Assembly (NCBI GenBank): GCA_036399175.1
Contig: DASWNP010000064.1
Span: forward strand, 1-64,000
From: DASWNP01 sp036399175
GTDB lineage: Bacteria > Acidobacteriota > Blastocatellia > Pyrinomonadales > Pyrinomonadaceae
Length of the DNA stretch: 64,000 nucleotides
Direction: 5' to 3'
Shown here: positions 1 to 8,545 of the stretch, piece by piece
Numbering within the stretch: the first letter of the stretch is position 1
Layout: the number at the start of each line of letters is the position of its first letter
The notes under the pieces: model-generated
The model's input: the letters and a program-made list of their open reading frames with translations, nothing else
Databases searched by the model: none
What the model was told of the DNA's origin: nothing
Position numbers and translations under genes: made by a program

Positions 1-1
1 T

Positions 2-2431
2 TCAAGAAGAATCCTTCTCCAGCCTCTCCAAATTCCTTCGCGCCGTCTCCGCATCAGGCGACCTGAGCCTCTCAAAGATACCCAGAGCCTCACGCATCAA
101 CCGCGCAGCCTCATCCCGATTTCCCTCTTTCTCCGCAATCACTCCCAACTGATGCAGAGTGCTGGCGATGCCGCTCTGATTGCCAAGCTTCCTTGTGATC
201 TCCAAGCTTCCATAGTAGAGACGCCGCGCTTCTTCTATATCTCCTTGTGCCTGTGCAATCATTCCCAACTGATGCAGAATGATAGCAATGCCGCTCTGAT
301 TGCTAAGCTTCCTTGCAATCTCCAAGCTCTCATTGTAGAGACGCCGCGCTTCTTCTATATCTCTTTGTGCTTGGGCAAGCCTTCCTAACTCATACAGAGT
401 GCTAACGATACCGCTCTGATTGCCAAGCTTCTTTTCAATCTCCAAGCTTTCATAGTAGAGACGCCGCGCTTCTTCTATATCTCCTTGTTTCTGTGTAATC
501 ATTCCCAAATTATGTAACGCAGCAGCGACGTTCGTATCGCTTCCCAATTTCTTGAAAGCATCAAGAGCGTGTTCATAAGCTCTTTGTGCTGCATCATATT
601 CACCACGATTCATGCGAATTACTGCGATGTTTCCTGAGAACATTGCAACCCGCCCTTCATCGTTCGCGGCCTGCGCTGCCAGGATTGCCTGTTCGCCGCG
701 CTGTATCGCTTCGTCCCAGTAGCCGCGCACGCTCAACATACCACTCTCAGGCTCAGTTATTATGTAAGCAATTATTTGCACGCTTTCCCAGTCTTCCAAA
801 TCGAAAGCCGTGTCTATTGCGTCCAGCAGATTATCTTTCTCGGCTTCCAGCGCGTCGTAGTCTTCAGGCGTCGGCTGTGCGTGCGCTTCAGCGTAGGTCA
901 GAAAGTAGGCGACGAAGCGTTGGCGGAAGTCATCGGCGCTTTCGAGCTTTGATAGGCGTGCGCCTGCCAGAGTGCGGGTCAAGCCTTCGGTGGTGAAGCG
1001 ACTGTTTGCGTCGAGTCCCTTAATCAACCAGAGGGAATGAAGGTTTTTGACCGCTTCGTTGACGCGGTTCAAGTCGTCGCCGAAGCCTGCGACGGCTGCG
1101 AGGGCGGTGCGGGAGGCGCTAGGCGCGAAAAGGGAGAGAGCGAGCAGGGCGGCGCGCCCGTCGTCGCCTAGCTGCGGTAGATTGAAGGAGCGGTGGAAGA
1201 CGCGCTCTGCGGCGTCGCCTCCTCCGTGCTGCAACTCTTCGAGGACGATGCGCGGCTCCTGCGCATCGTCAATCTGCGCGACCACCCATTGCATGACGTA
1301 GGGATTGGCCTCAGCCGTCTCGTAAATGCTCTGGCGAACGTCGGCGGAGAAAATCTGCGGGTCTTGCGTCTGCGTGATTAATCTTTCGAGGAAATCCGCA
1401 GACTCTTCACGCGACATGGCGGCGATAGGGAGATGAAACGTGTCGCCGATTCTATGTCGTGAGGTAAAGAGCGCGGAACAGTCGGCGCGGGCGAACCACT
1501 GTTGGATGCGAGCCTGTTCGGGTAGTGCAATCGTCTCGCAGTTGTCGAGCACGATGAGCGCGGAGGCGTCAGAAACTAGCGCGAGTAAGTGTTCCTCTTT
1601 CCTGTCAGGCGCGAGCGTGCGCAGGTCTGGCTGCCCGAGTTGTGCGGCGATGTCGTCGAGCAGCGTGGGGAGTGAGAAGTCGGGGCGCGCTTCGGCGCTA
1701 GTCCAAACGATGCGGCCTTCGTAGGTCTTCTTTAAGGCACGCGCGGCTTCTGCCGCCAGCGTCGTCTTCCCGACGCCGCCCGCTCCCGTAAGGGTGATTA
1801 ACCGATTCTGCCCCGGCGCGAGTTCTTCTTTCAATCTCTCCAGAATGAAACGACCGGCGGGGTCGCGTCGGGCGACGAAGCCGAAACTCGGCGGGCGGGG
1901 AATGGATGGAAGCTTCGGACGCTTATCGTCTCTTTCGAGTAATTCTTCTATGGCTTTCTTGATACCTTTGGCGATGCTGAGATATGCCTCGTCACGATTC
2001 GGCCAAGAAGTGACGGGTTTAGCATCCGTCGGGAGAGCTTGAAGCTTACTAAAGGGCGCGCCGCTCCAATCGACGGGGCGAAGGATAACCGGAATAACAA
2101 TGGCCTCACCCGCCTCGTGCCGCTCCATCGCGCGCTTTAGCTCGACCCTGCGGATGAAGGGCGAGTCCATGAAGTCGGCGCTGATGAGAAGAAGAACCAA
2201 TTCGGCTTCTTCGAGCGCCTTATTTATCTCAGCAGCCCATTCGTCACCGGGAACAATCTTACTGTCATGCCATGTTGCAATGACGTTTTCCCACTTGAGA
2301 TTGCTGAGGTGTTTTTCAAGCTCGTCCCTGAGCGCCCCATCTTCGCGGGCGTAGGAGAAGAAGAGCTTGAGAGTTCTGTTTGGATGAGGCGACTCGGACA
2401 TGGCGTCTCCCGCAGAAAGTTTCGCCGCCAT
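2..2431 (-). CDS. TIR domain - STAND/NB-ARC ATPase - TPR protein
   Basis: Residues about 20-160 form a TIR-like domain that opens LKLFFSYARED. An NB-ARC/STAND ATPase follows, with a P-loop GAGGVGKTT at 216-224 and a Walker B stretch LIVLDNCE near 292-299. The C-terminal third is tetratricopeptide repeats of the form GDIEEARRLYYESLEI. This architecture is known from bacterial STAND immune sensors and signalling ATPases: the TPRs sense, the ATPase oligomerises, and the TIR acts as an NADase or scaffold. A role in phage defence is inference. The ATG at 2401 (MSESPHP) has a GGGAG six bases upstream and is a better start than the ATG at 2431, giving 799 rather than 809 residues. Three TPR units are almost identical at DNA level. 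No partner gene is visible, but the window edge is two bases past the stop. Confidence 0.85.
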   Translation of the reverse strand: MAAKLSAGDAMSESPHPNRTLKLFFSYAREDGALRDELEKHLSNLKWENVIATWHDSKIVPGDEWAAEINKALEEAELVLLLISADFMDSPFIRRVELKRAMERHEAGEAIVIPVILRPVDWSGAPFSKLQALPTDAKPVTSWPNRDEAYLSIAKGIKKAIEELLERDDKRPKLPSIPRPPSFGFVARRDPAGRFILERLKEELAPGQNRLITLTGAGGVGKTTLAAEAARALKKTYEGRIVWTSAEARPDFSLPTLLDDIAAQLGQPDLRTLAPDRKEEHLLALVSDASALIVLDNCETIALPEQARIQQWFARADCSALFTSRHRIGDTFHLPIAAMSREESADFLERLITQTQDPQIFSADVRQSIYETAEANPYVMQWVVAQIDDAQEPRIVLEELQHGGGDAAERVFHRSFNLPQLGDDGRAALLALSLFAPSASRTALAAVAGFGDDLNRVNEAVKNLHSLWLIKGLDANSRFTTEGLTRTLAGARLSKLESADDFRQRFVAYFLTYAEAHAQPTPEDYDALEAEKDNLLDAIDTAFDLEDWESVQIIAYIITEPESGMLSVRGYWDEAIQRGEQAILAAQAANDEGRVAMFSGNIAVIRMNRGEYDAAQRAYEHALDAFKKLGSDTNVAAALHNLGMITQKQGDIEEARRLYYESLEIEKKLGNQSGIVSTLYELGRLAQAQRDIEEARRLYNESLEIARKLSNQSGIAIILHQLGMIAQAQGDIEEARRLYYGSLEITRKLGNQSGIASTLHQLGVIAEKEGNRDEAARLMREALGIFERLRSPDAETARRNLERLEKDSS
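151..510. repeat. Three 120-bp near-identical tandem units encoding TPRs
   Basis: Units at about 151-270, 271-390 and 391-510 share long identical stretches such as CTCTGATTGC and GACGCCGCGCTTCTTCT. Each encodes one 40-residue repeat unit. The high nucleotide identity points to recent unit duplication inside the gene at 2-2431. Confidence 0.85.
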
Positions 2432-2487
2432 CTTACCATTAACGAGCCGCCTCGCCGTCTATCAACATGCGGCTTGACGGACGCCGC

Positions 2488-3372
2488 TTACTGCTGCGTG
2501 ACCCACTGGTCGAGGGAGAGCCAGGTGGCGGAGGCGTCGGCGCAGTTGGCGGAGGTGCAGACCTCGAATTTGTAGATGGGATGAATCTCCCAGAGGGAGG
2601 CGCGGCGGGGGTTGGAGCGCACGCCCTGACCGTTGCTGCAAGGGAAGTGGCTGGAATCGAAGTAGAGATGGCCGGTGACGCGGACGGGCAGTTGCGCGCT
2701 CGCCACCTTAGAGACGGAGGTGTGCGACCATGAATCGGGGCGGCGGTGCGGGCTCATCTCGGCGACGACGCCCGCGCACTCGCCTTCGGGTGGCGCTTCC
2801 TTCGTCTCGACGAGCGAGATGTGTATGTCGTGAAAGCCGGGATGGTTGGGGACGTTCTTTCCGCAGTTGACGCTCTCGCCGCCCTCCTGACGCGCGATGA
2901 GGACGTAGGCTTGGAGCGTGACGAGGCGGCCTTCGCCGAGCTTGCGGAGCGGGGCGCGATTGGTGGTCGGCCCTTTCTTGGTCGTCGCGGTGTTCTCGTC
3001 GCCGAAGTTGATGCTCTTGTTCTTTTCGACCTGCGCTTGCAGGTTCTTCAGGTCGGCGATGGTGATGGGCTTCGGCGCGCCCGTAGCGCAGAAGTTGTTC
3101 TTCGCCATGTTCTGCTGCGCTTCAGCGCCCGTGCCTGAGCCTGCGACTCCGCAGAGAGTGTCGATGTCGAGCTTGGCTTTCGGAGGCGGCGAAGGAAAAC
3201 TCGGCGCGGTGCACGCCGCCTTGAAGTTCGCGGGCTTCGCCGCCGACGACTGCGCGGCCTTCGGCTTCGACCTTCGACGCGACGCGCTCAAAACTTCCGT
3301 CGTCAGGGTGAAGGTGATGCCGAGCAAAAGAACGACGCCAAACAACGCGCGCGGATGCTTTCGGATTCTCAT
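2488..3372 (-). CDS. Secreted protein of unknown function
   Basis: Translation most likely starts at the ATG at 3372 (MRIRKHPRAL), which has AAGGAG seven bases upstream; an in-frame start at 3432 lies inside a repeat. The 294-residue product has a hydrophobic signal segment near residues 10-30, then a basic, Ala/Ser/Lys-rich linker. The C-terminal half contains several Cys and His residues in the contexts GFHDIHISLV, SSHFPCSNGQG, LWEIHPIYKFEVC and TSANCAD, consistent with a disulphide-bonded or metal-binding exported domain. I do not recognise a named family. It lies downstream of the methyltransferase/rhodanese pair but is separated from it by a word hairpin, so operon membership is uncertain. 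Confidence 0.7.
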   Translation of the reverse strand: MRIRKHPRALFGVVLLLGITFTLTTEVLSASRRRSKPKAAQSSAAKPANFKAACTAPSFPSPPPKAKLDIDTLCGVAGSGTGAEAQQNMAKNNFCATGAPKPITIADLKNLQAQVEKNKSINFGDENTATTKKGPTTNRAPLRKLGEGRLVTLQAYVLIARQEGGESVNCGKNVPNHPGFHDIHISLVETKEAPPEGECAGVVAEMSPHRRPDSWSHTSVSKVASAQLPVRVTGHLYFDSSHFPCSNGQGVRSNPRRASLWEIHPIYKFEVCTSANCADASATWLSLDQWVTQQ

Positions 3373-3393
3373 AAGCAACTCCTTATCTAAAGT

Positions 3394-3484
3394 AGGAACG
3401 AGGAACGATGAACGCGGAATGAAAAGCAGCAAAGCTTTCTGTCTTTCAGTTCCTCATTCATCGTTTCTCGTTCATCGTTTCCCT
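3394..3484. repeat. Word hairpin, family W7
   Basis: The left arm (3394-3424) repeats GAACGATGAACG-like words. The right arm (3449-3483) carries the inverse words ATTCATCG and GTTCATCG. The loop contains AAAGCTTT and GTCTTTC. It touches the methyltransferase stop codon. Confidence 0.75.
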
Positions 3485-4264
3485 TTATGCCTTGATGACG
3501 AAAAGATGGCTGGGTGAGAGACGCATCTCTCGAAACTTCGACGACCTCTTCGGCGGAAAGCCGTGCTCGGGGTTTGTGATGTCGCCCATGCCGAGTTCGT
3601 CGATAAGCTCTTTGACGAAGCCGACCATGCCGAAATCGTGGCTGTGATACTGACGGCTGACGAGCGAGGCTTTCAACTTCGAGAGAAGACCGCCGACGAG
3701 CGGCAGGCGTCCGAGCGGAGTATCGGTTTGCAGGCGGGCGACGCCGCGCGTCGCTCGGTAGAGCGCGGGGTTGTAATCTTTTCGTCGTCGGTTCAGAGCG
3801 TAGGGCGCGCCGTCAATCCAGTCGTTCCAGTAGCCCGTGCCCCAATCTTCGACGACGTAGACGCCGCCACTTTTCAGGTGATTATCGAACAGATGCCAGA
3901 AGCTCGCGCGCGCGAGCACGCCGATGTGCGAGCAGTCGTCGATGATGATGTCGAAGCCTTCGGGCGCGTTCTCGCGCGCGAGCCGGTCGAGCAGCTCCGT
4001 GTCCTGCTGCATCCCTGAGTAGGTGCGGATTCTGCCGCTCGCGTCGTCGATTTGGACGGGGTTGATGTCGAGGCCGACGATTTTGCCCTTCGGAAAATAG
4101 TCGCGCCAGAGCAGAAGCGAGCCGCCCTCCTTGATGCCAAGCTCAAGCAGGCGCACCTCCTCGTCGCGCAGCGCGCCGAAGTAGTGCTCGTAGTTTCGCA
4201 GGTATGAAGTATGAACGGCCTTGTCCGTGTCATACCTGCGGGCGATGTCTGCGAGTTCGACCAT
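3485..4264 (-). CDS. Class I SAM-dependent methyltransferase
   Basis: The 259-residue product starting at the ATG at 4264 (MVELADIARRYDTDKA) resembles sugar or macrolide O-methyltransferases. After the YDTDK opening comes the SAM-binding strand VRLLELGIKEGGSLLLW, then GKIVGLDINP and FDIIIDDCSHI. The IDDCSH and VVEDWGTGYW motifs fit the metal-dependent methyltransferases of natural-product and glycan pathways. The longer open frame upstream overlaps the rhodanese gene and is out of keeping with the family. The start lies two bases after the rhodanese stop, so the genes are probably co-transcribed and coupled. The acceptor substrate is unknown. Confidence 0.8.
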   Translation of the reverse strand: MVELADIARRYDTDKAVHTSYLRNYEHYFGALRDEEVRLLELGIKEGGSLLLWRDYFPKGKIVGLDINPVQIDDASGRIRTYSGMQQDTELLDRLARENAPEGFDIIIDDCSHIGVLARASFWHLFDNHLKSGGVYVVEDWGTGYWNDWIDGAPYALNRRRKDYNPALYRATRGVARLQTDTPLGRLPLVGGLLSKLKASLVSRQYHSHDFGMVGFVKELIDELGMGDITNPEHGFPPKRSSKFREMRLSPSHLFVIKA

Positions 4265-4266
4265 GA

Positions 4267-4638
4267 TTATCCGACCTCTGTGGGCGCGCCGGATTGTTGC
4301 CAGGCTTTCCAGCCGCCGTCCATCGAGTAGACGTTCGTGTAGCCCATCTTCTGTAGGTTGTCGGCGGTGAGGGCGGAGCGATAGCCGCCGCCGCAGTAGA
4401 GGATTAGCTCGCGGTCGTGGTCGGGGAAGCGCCGTTCGATGTCGCGCTCGATGATGCCGCGTCCCATGTGGAGCGCACCGGCGGCGTGGCCTTGCTGCCA
4501 TTCGCGGTCTTCGCGCACGTCGATGAGCTGCGCTTCGCCGTTGGCGGCGAGACGTGCGCGCGCCTCTGCGACGGTAAGCTCGCGGATGCGCGCCCTGGCG
4601 TCGGCGACGAGCTTGAGGAAACCTTCGGAGTGTTGCAT
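4267..4638 (-). CDS. Rhodanese-like domain protein
   Basis: A single rhodanese domain of 123 residues. The active-site loop is CGGGYRS with the catalytic Cys at residue 82. The strands QLIDVREDREW and GALHMG and the terminal NVYSMDGGWKAW are typical of single-domain sulfurtransferases. Such proteins carry persulfide sulfur in the cytoplasm; the acceptor here is not evident. The gene precedes the methyltransferase by two bases on the same strand and diverges from the lipoprotein gene at 4808, with a 169-bp shared upstream region. Confidence 0.88.
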   Translation of the reverse strand: MQHSEGFLKLVADARARIRELTVAEARARLAANGEAQLIDVREDREWQQGHAAGALHMGRGIIERDIERRFPDHDRELILYCGGGYRSALTADNLQKMGYTNVYSMDGGWKAWQQSGAPTEVG

Positions 4639-4807
4639 GTCGTTAAGAGCCAGCCTCGCTTTGAGAACTCAAAGGATGTTCGAGAGCGTGAATCGTGAGC
4701 GTTCGACTTCCGTAGCGCGTGAATCCTGCGGGCGGCCGGGTGTTCTTGACTTTGGATTTCGCGCGCTGTTACATGATAACTCTTCGGAGTTTCCTTGTGG
4801 AGGGCGG

Positions 4808-5224
4808 ATGAGAGGAAAGCTGGCCTGCGTGTGGCTCGTCGTGGTGTGCGTCTGCCTGTCGGCGGCGTGCGGCAGACGAGAGGTGTCGGCAGAAGCGGTG
4901 CTGGCGGAGGTGGATTCTTTCACGTCGGAGCTTTTGCAGAGGGTCAACCGGGCGCAAGACCCTTCGGCAGGCGTCGATGAAGCGCAGAAGTTTCTCGACG
5001 AGCGACGCGCCGAGTTGGCCTCGAAGATTGCCGCCGTGAAGAAATCGAGCGAGTTCGAGCGCGACGACGCGTTGAGAAAGAGGATGCTGGAGAGCGAGAT
5101 AACCAACGGCGCGCGCGTGTCGGCCTTGCAGACGCGCCACATCCGCCGGTCGATGGACGACGAGGCTTTCAAGGCGAAGCTCGAACGGCTCGTCAACGAG
5201 TATCAGTTGATGTTCAAGGTTTGA
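4808..5224 (+). CDS. Small lipoprotein with helical C-terminus
   Basis: The start at 4808 (MRGKLACVW) follows a GGAGGG ribosome-binding site. The 138-residue product has a short signal peptide ending in the lipobox LSAAC (Cys21), so it should be lipid-anchored. The rest is charged and helical. It contains AEVDSFTSELLQRVNRAQD and repeated Lys/Glu/Arg heptad-like spacing, which suggests coiled coil. No enzyme motif is visible. Longer in-frame reading upstream lacks a plausible start signal. Confidence 0.72.
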   Translation: MRGKLACVWLVVVCVCLSAACGRREVSAEAVLAEVDSFTSELLQRVNRAQDPSAGVDEAQKFLDERRAELASKIAAVKKSSEFERDDALRKRMLESEITNGARVSALQTRHIRRSMDDEAFKAKLERLVNEYQLMFKV

Positions 5225-5244
5225 AGCGCGCCGTGCTTCGGAAA

Positions 5245-5274
5245 TTGGCCGAAAGAGGCGAGAGCGTTTATAAT
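5245..5274 (+). promoter_or_regulatory. Sigma-70-like promoter for the pdh gene group
   Basis: TTGGCC at 5245-5250 and a perfect TATAAT at 5269-5274 are separated by 18 bases. They lie upstream of the lpdA start at 5396, with a word hairpin in between that would fall in the leader RNA. Confidence 0.5.
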
Positions 5275-5299
5275 CTCGTTTTTCGCAAAAAGCCGATAA

Positions 5300-5370
5300 G
5301 CAGTCAGCAATCAGCTTTCAGCTTTCAGCAAAACGGATTGGCTGAAAGCTGAAAGCTGACTGCTGAGAGC
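5300..5370. repeat. Word hairpin, family W1, in the lpdA leader
   Basis: The left arm 5300-5330 repeats CAGCTTTCAGC-like words. The right arm 5341-5370 is its inverse (GCTGAAAGCTGAAAGC), around the 10-base loop AAAACGGATT. The stem would be about 30 bp. It lies between the promoter and the lpdA start codon. Confidence 0.85.
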
Positions 5371-5395
5371 TTCTTAAAGAGAGGAATCAGGAACA

Positions 5396-6799
5396 TTGTC
5401 TACGGAACAGTTTGACGTGACGATTATCGGGTCGGGGCCGGGCGGTTACGTGGCGGCGATTCGCGCTTCGCAGCTTGGCTTGAAGACGGCTTTGGTGGAG
5501 AAGGACAAGCGCCTGGGCGGCACCTGTACGCTGCGCGGATGCATCCCCACGAAGCAGCTTCTGATGTCGGCGCACGTCTACGAGCAGACGCAGCACGCCG
5601 CCGATTTCGGCGTTCAGGCCGCAGAGATTCGCCTCGCCTTCGACGACGTGCAGAAGCGCAAAGAGAAGGTCGTGATGAAAAACTCGAAGGGCATCGAGTT
5701 TCTGATGAAGAAGAATCAGATAACGGTCTTCAAGGGCAAGGGGCGTCTGAGCTTGCCCGGCAAGGTCGAAGTGACGGCGGACGACGGGAAGACCGAAACG
5801 ATTCAGACGAAGAATATCATCATCGCTTCCGGCTCTGTCGTGCGTCCCATTCCGGGCTTTGAGACCGACGGCGAGCGCGTCGTCAACAGCGACCACATCC
5901 TCGAACTCAAACAGATTCCGAAGTCGCTCATCGTGATGGGCGCAGGCGCGGTCGGCGTCGAGTTCGCCTCCGTCTATTCGCGCTTCGGCTGCGAGACGAC
6001 GATTGTCGAATTGATGCCGAGGCTTTTGCCGCTCGAAGACGAAGAAGTTTCTGCCGAGCTGGCAAAGTCGTTCCGCAAGCGCGGCATCAAGTCGCAGCTC
6101 GACACGCGGCTCGAAGGGATGGAGAAGACCGGCGCGGGCGTGCGCCTCACGGGCAAGACTTCCAAAGGCGAGGCCGTCGCGCTTGAAGCGGAGATGCTTC
6201 TGGTCGCCGTCGGGCGCATGCCGTACCTGGAAGGCTTAGGCGTTGAGGGCACGAAGATAAAGGTCGAGCGCGGGGCGATTCAGGTAGACGAGTTCTGCCG
6301 GACGGGCGAGCCGAACGTCTGGGCTATCGGCGACGTGATTCCGACGCCCTGGCTCGCGCATCTCGCCTCGAAGGAGGGCATCCTCGCCGTCGAGCAGATT
6401 GCGGGCGTGCACGCCGAGCCGATTAACATGCGGCAAGTGCCTTCGTGCACTTACTGCGACCCGGAGGTAGCCTCCGTCGGGCTCACCGAGCAGAAGGCGC
6501 GCGAGCAGGGCTTCGACGTGAAGGCTGCGAAGTTTCCCTTCTCGGCTTCGGGCAAGGCGCGCATCCTCGGCGAAGAAGAGGGCTTCGTCAAAATCGTCGC
6601 CGATAAGAAGTACGACGAGATACTCGGCGTACACGTCATCGGCCCGCACGCCACAGAGATTATCCACGAAGGCATCGTGGCGATGCGTCTGGAATCGACG
6701 GCGGAAGAACTCGGGCGCACCATCCACGCGCACCCGACCGTCTCCGAATCCGTCATGGAAGCCGCCGAGGGCATTCACGGCTTGACGATTCATTTCTGA
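5396..6799 (+). CDS. lpdA: Dihydrolipoyl dehydrogenase (E3)
   Basis: E3 reoxidises dihydrolipoamide on the E2 subunit and passes electrons to NAD+. The N-terminal FAD site is IGSGPGGYVAAI (about 11-22). The redox disulphide is in GGTCTLRGCIPTK (Cys44 and Cys49), slightly unlike the common GGTCLNVGC form. A second GAGAVGVEFASVYSRFG Rossmann motif binds NAD. The C-terminal HPTVSE (His446, Glu451) is the catalytic pair. The 467-residue length is normal. The start is TTG at 5396 with AGGAA just upstream; no in-frame ATG fits better. It is the first gene of the pdh group. Confidence 0.95.
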   Translation: MSTEQFDVTIIGSGPGGYVAAIRASQLGLKTALVEKDKRLGGTCTLRGCIPTKQLLMSAHVYEQTQHAADFGVQAAEIRLAFDDVQKRKEKVVMKNSKGIEFLMKKNQITVFKGKGRLSLPGKVEVTADDGKTETIQTKNIIIASGSVVRPIPGFETDGERVVNSDHILELKQIPKSLIVMGAGAVGVEFASVYSRFGCETTIVELMPRLLPLEDEEVSAELAKSFRKRGIKSQLDTRLEGMEKTGAGVRLTGKTSKGEAVALEAEMLLVAVGRMPYLEGLGVEGTKIKVERGAIQVDEFCRTGEPNVWAIGDVIPTPWLAHLASKEGILAVEQIAGVHAEPINMRQVPSCTYCDPEVASVGLTEQKAREQGFDVKAAKFPFSASGKARILGEEEGFVKIVADKKYDEILGVHVIGPHATEIIHEGIVAMRLESTAEELGRTIHAHPTVSESVMEAAEGIHGLTIHF

Positions 6800-6872
6800 A
6801 GCACTCAGCGTTCAGCAATCAGCATTCAGCCAAACGGTTTTGCTGAAAGCTGAAAGCTGATTGCTGAAAGCT
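6800..6872. repeat. Word hairpin, family W1
   Basis: It begins one base after the lpdA stop and ends 10 bases before the pdhA start. The arms 6800-6830 and 6842-6872 are inverse sets of TCAGC/GCTGA words with the loop CAAACGGTTTT. Its words are close to those of the copy at 5300-5370. Confidence 0.85.
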
Positions 6873-6882
6873 ATTTGCACTT

Positions 6883-8148
6883 ATGACTAACGAAACACAG
6901 CGTAAAGCGGGCGGGCGCGGAGGCAGGAGCAAGGCTTCGCGCGAGAGTGGAAAGAAGGGTGTGGCGGAGTCTTCTTCGTCGCAGGGTTCGGGCAATGGCG
7001 CGTCGTCTTCGGGAGACGGCGGCGCGTCGTCGCTTGAAGAGGCGGGGCAGGAGTTTCAGGTGACGGAGATGTGGTTGAACGGACTTCCTTCGGCTGACCC
7101 TCTGAACGAGCGGGGCGAGCTTGTCTGCACGAGCGAGACGAGTCTCACGCCGGACGAGATGCTTGAACTTTATCGTTATCTGAAGCTGACGCGGGTGGTC
7201 GAAGAGCGTCTGGTCAATCTCTACAGGCAGACGAAAGTGGTGGGCGGCGTCTTTCGTTCGCTCGGACAGGAGGCGACCGCCGTCGGCACGGCCTACGCTC
7301 TTGAGACGCAGGATTTCATCGCGCCTCTGATACGCGACCTCGGCGCGGTTTTGGTGAAGGGCATTCGCCCGCGCGAGATTTTCGCGCAGTACATGGCGAA
7401 GGCGTGGGGGCCTTCCGAGGGGCGCGATTTGAACATCCACTTCGGCAATATGGAGAAAGGATTCATCGGCCCCATCTCGCATCTCGGCGACATGATTCCG
7501 GTGATGACCGGCATCGCTCTCGGCGGACGGATGCAGAAGAAAAACCTCGTCGCCGTCGCTTACATCGGCGACGGAGGCATGAGCACCGGCGCGTTTCACG
7601 AAGGCTTGAACTTCGCCGCCGTCCAGCGTCTGCCCCTCATCATCATCGCCGAACATAACTGGTACGCCTACTCGACGCCGACCTCCAAACAGACGGCGGT
7701 CAAAAATCTCGCCGACAAGGCGGCAGGCTACGGCATCCCCGGCCACATCGTCGATGGCAACGACATCATCGCTTGTTATGAAGTGACGAAGAAGGCCGTC
7801 GAGCATGCACGCTCGGGCGGCGGCGCGTGCATCATCGAAGCCAAAACCTACCGGCGTAAAGGTCACGCAGAGCACGACGACCAGCGTTACCTTCCCGAAG
7901 GCGAGCTACAGTTCTGGGAGACGCGCGACCCCCTCGACCGCTACGAACGCCACCTGCTCTCAAAAGGCATCGCCACGCGCGAAAAGCTTGATGAGATAAA
8001 TGCTGATATAAGCCGCGAGGTGGACGAAGATGTCGCATGGGCTGAATCCTCCCCGATGCCCGAGCCGGAGAAGGCGGCCTATAACGTCTTCGACAACTCA
8101 GTCGTCCCGCCCGCGTTTCGCCCGCCTGTCTTTGGAAGTGAGCAGTAA
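6883..8148 (+). CDS. pdhA: Pyruvate dehydrogenase E1 component, alpha subunit
   Basis: E1 alpha binds thiamin diphosphate and, with E1 beta, decarboxylates pyruvate and acetylates lipoyl-E2. The ThDP signature begins GDGGMSTGAFHEGLNFA near residue 229 and ends at EHNWYAY near 257. The phosphorylation-loop-like KTYRRKGHAEHDD follows. The first 60 residues are a Gly/Ser/Lys-rich, low-complexity extension (GGRGGRSKASRESGKKG) not needed by the catalytic fold. The last residues, GSEQ, and the stop codon are encoded by the arm of a W2 word hairpin. A 2-oxo-acid dehydrogenase of branched-chain type cannot be excluded from sequence alone. Confidence 0.9.
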   Translation: MTNETQRKAGGRGGRSKASRESGKKGVAESSSSQGSGNGASSSGDGGASSLEEAGQEFQVTEMWLNGLPSADPLNERGELVCTSETSLTPDEMLELYRYLKLTRVVEERLVNLYRQTKVVGGVFRSLGQEATAVGTAYALETQDFIAPLIRDLGAVLVKGIRPREIFAQYMAKAWGPSEGRDLNIHFGNMEKGFIGPISHLGDMIPVMTGIALGGRMQKKNLVAVAYIGDGGMSTGAFHEGLNFAAVQRLPLIIIAEHNWYAYSTPTSKQTAVKNLADKAAGYGIPGHIVDGNDIIACYEVTKKAVEHARSGGGACIIEAKTYRRKGHAEHDDQRYLPEGELQFWETRDPLDRYERHLLSKGIATREKLDEINADISREVDEDVAWAESSPMPEPEKAAYNVFDNSVVPPAFRPPVFGSEQ

Positions 8149-8175
8149 GCGGTAAGCAGCGAGCAGTAAAAACAG
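8138..8175. repeat. Left arm of W2 word hairpin flanking the four-helix-bundle gene
   Basis: It repeats GTGAGCAGTAAGC-like words. The pdhA stop codon TAA is the TAA of the first GAGCAGTAA word. The arm ends one base before the ATG of the next gene. Confidence 0.8.
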
Positions 8176-8176
8176 A

Positions 8177-8545
8177 ATGATTCACGATAAGCCACATAAA
8201 AGATTGCTCGCTTGGCAGAAGAGCATGGAGCTTGTGGTCTTGATTTATAATCTGACTAAGAGATTTCCGAAGGATGAAACTTATGGGCTTAGTTCACAAA
8301 TTCGTCGGGCAGCAGTGTCCGTTCCTTCAAATATAAGTGAGGAAGCAGCGGGTCGGTCTGTAGAGCAATTTAAAAATTTTCTCGGCATCGCCATCGGCTC
8401 GCTCAATGAAGTAAGCACGCAGATTGAAATAGCCCATCGCATTGGCTACCTTGATGATTCTTCATACACCAAAACTGAACGCCTCTTGGATGAATGTATG
8501 GGGCTTACTTACGGATTAAAAAAGAAGCTGTCGAGCGAGCAGTAA
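8177..8545 (+). CDS. Four-helix-bundle protein (23S rRNA intervening-sequence family)
   Basis: The 122-residue product matches the small four-helix-bundle family first known from ORFs in 23S rRNA intervening sequences and related to Avd of diversity-generating retroelements. Diagnostic parts are LLAWQKSMELVVLIYNLT, FPKDETYGLSSQIRRAAVSV, SNISEEAAGRS and FLGIAIGSLNEVSTQIEIA. The biochemical role is unknown; the homologues bind nucleic acid or reverse transcriptase partners. The gene is visibly more AT-rich than its neighbours and has no clear Shine-Dalgarno. It is framed exactly by two W2 hairpin arms: the left arm abuts the ATG, and the right arm supplies the C-terminal SEQ and stop. It separates pdhA from pdhB, which normally adjoin, so it looks inserted. 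Confidence 0.88.
   Translation: MIHDKPHKRLLAWQKSMELVVLIYNLTKRFPKDETYGLSSQIRRAAVSVPSNISEEAAGRSVEQFKNFLGIAIGSLNEVSTQIEIAHRIGYLDDSSYTKTERLLDECMGLTYGLKKKLSSEQ

Noticed and set aside
152..388. Rightward open frame with two similar halves
   Set aside because: It is the antisense reading of the tandem TPR-coding units of the gene at 2-2431.
4265..4501. N-terminal extension of the methyltransferase into the rhodanese gene
   Set aside because: The extra 79 residues are Arg/His-rich out-of-frame translation of the rhodanese coding region.
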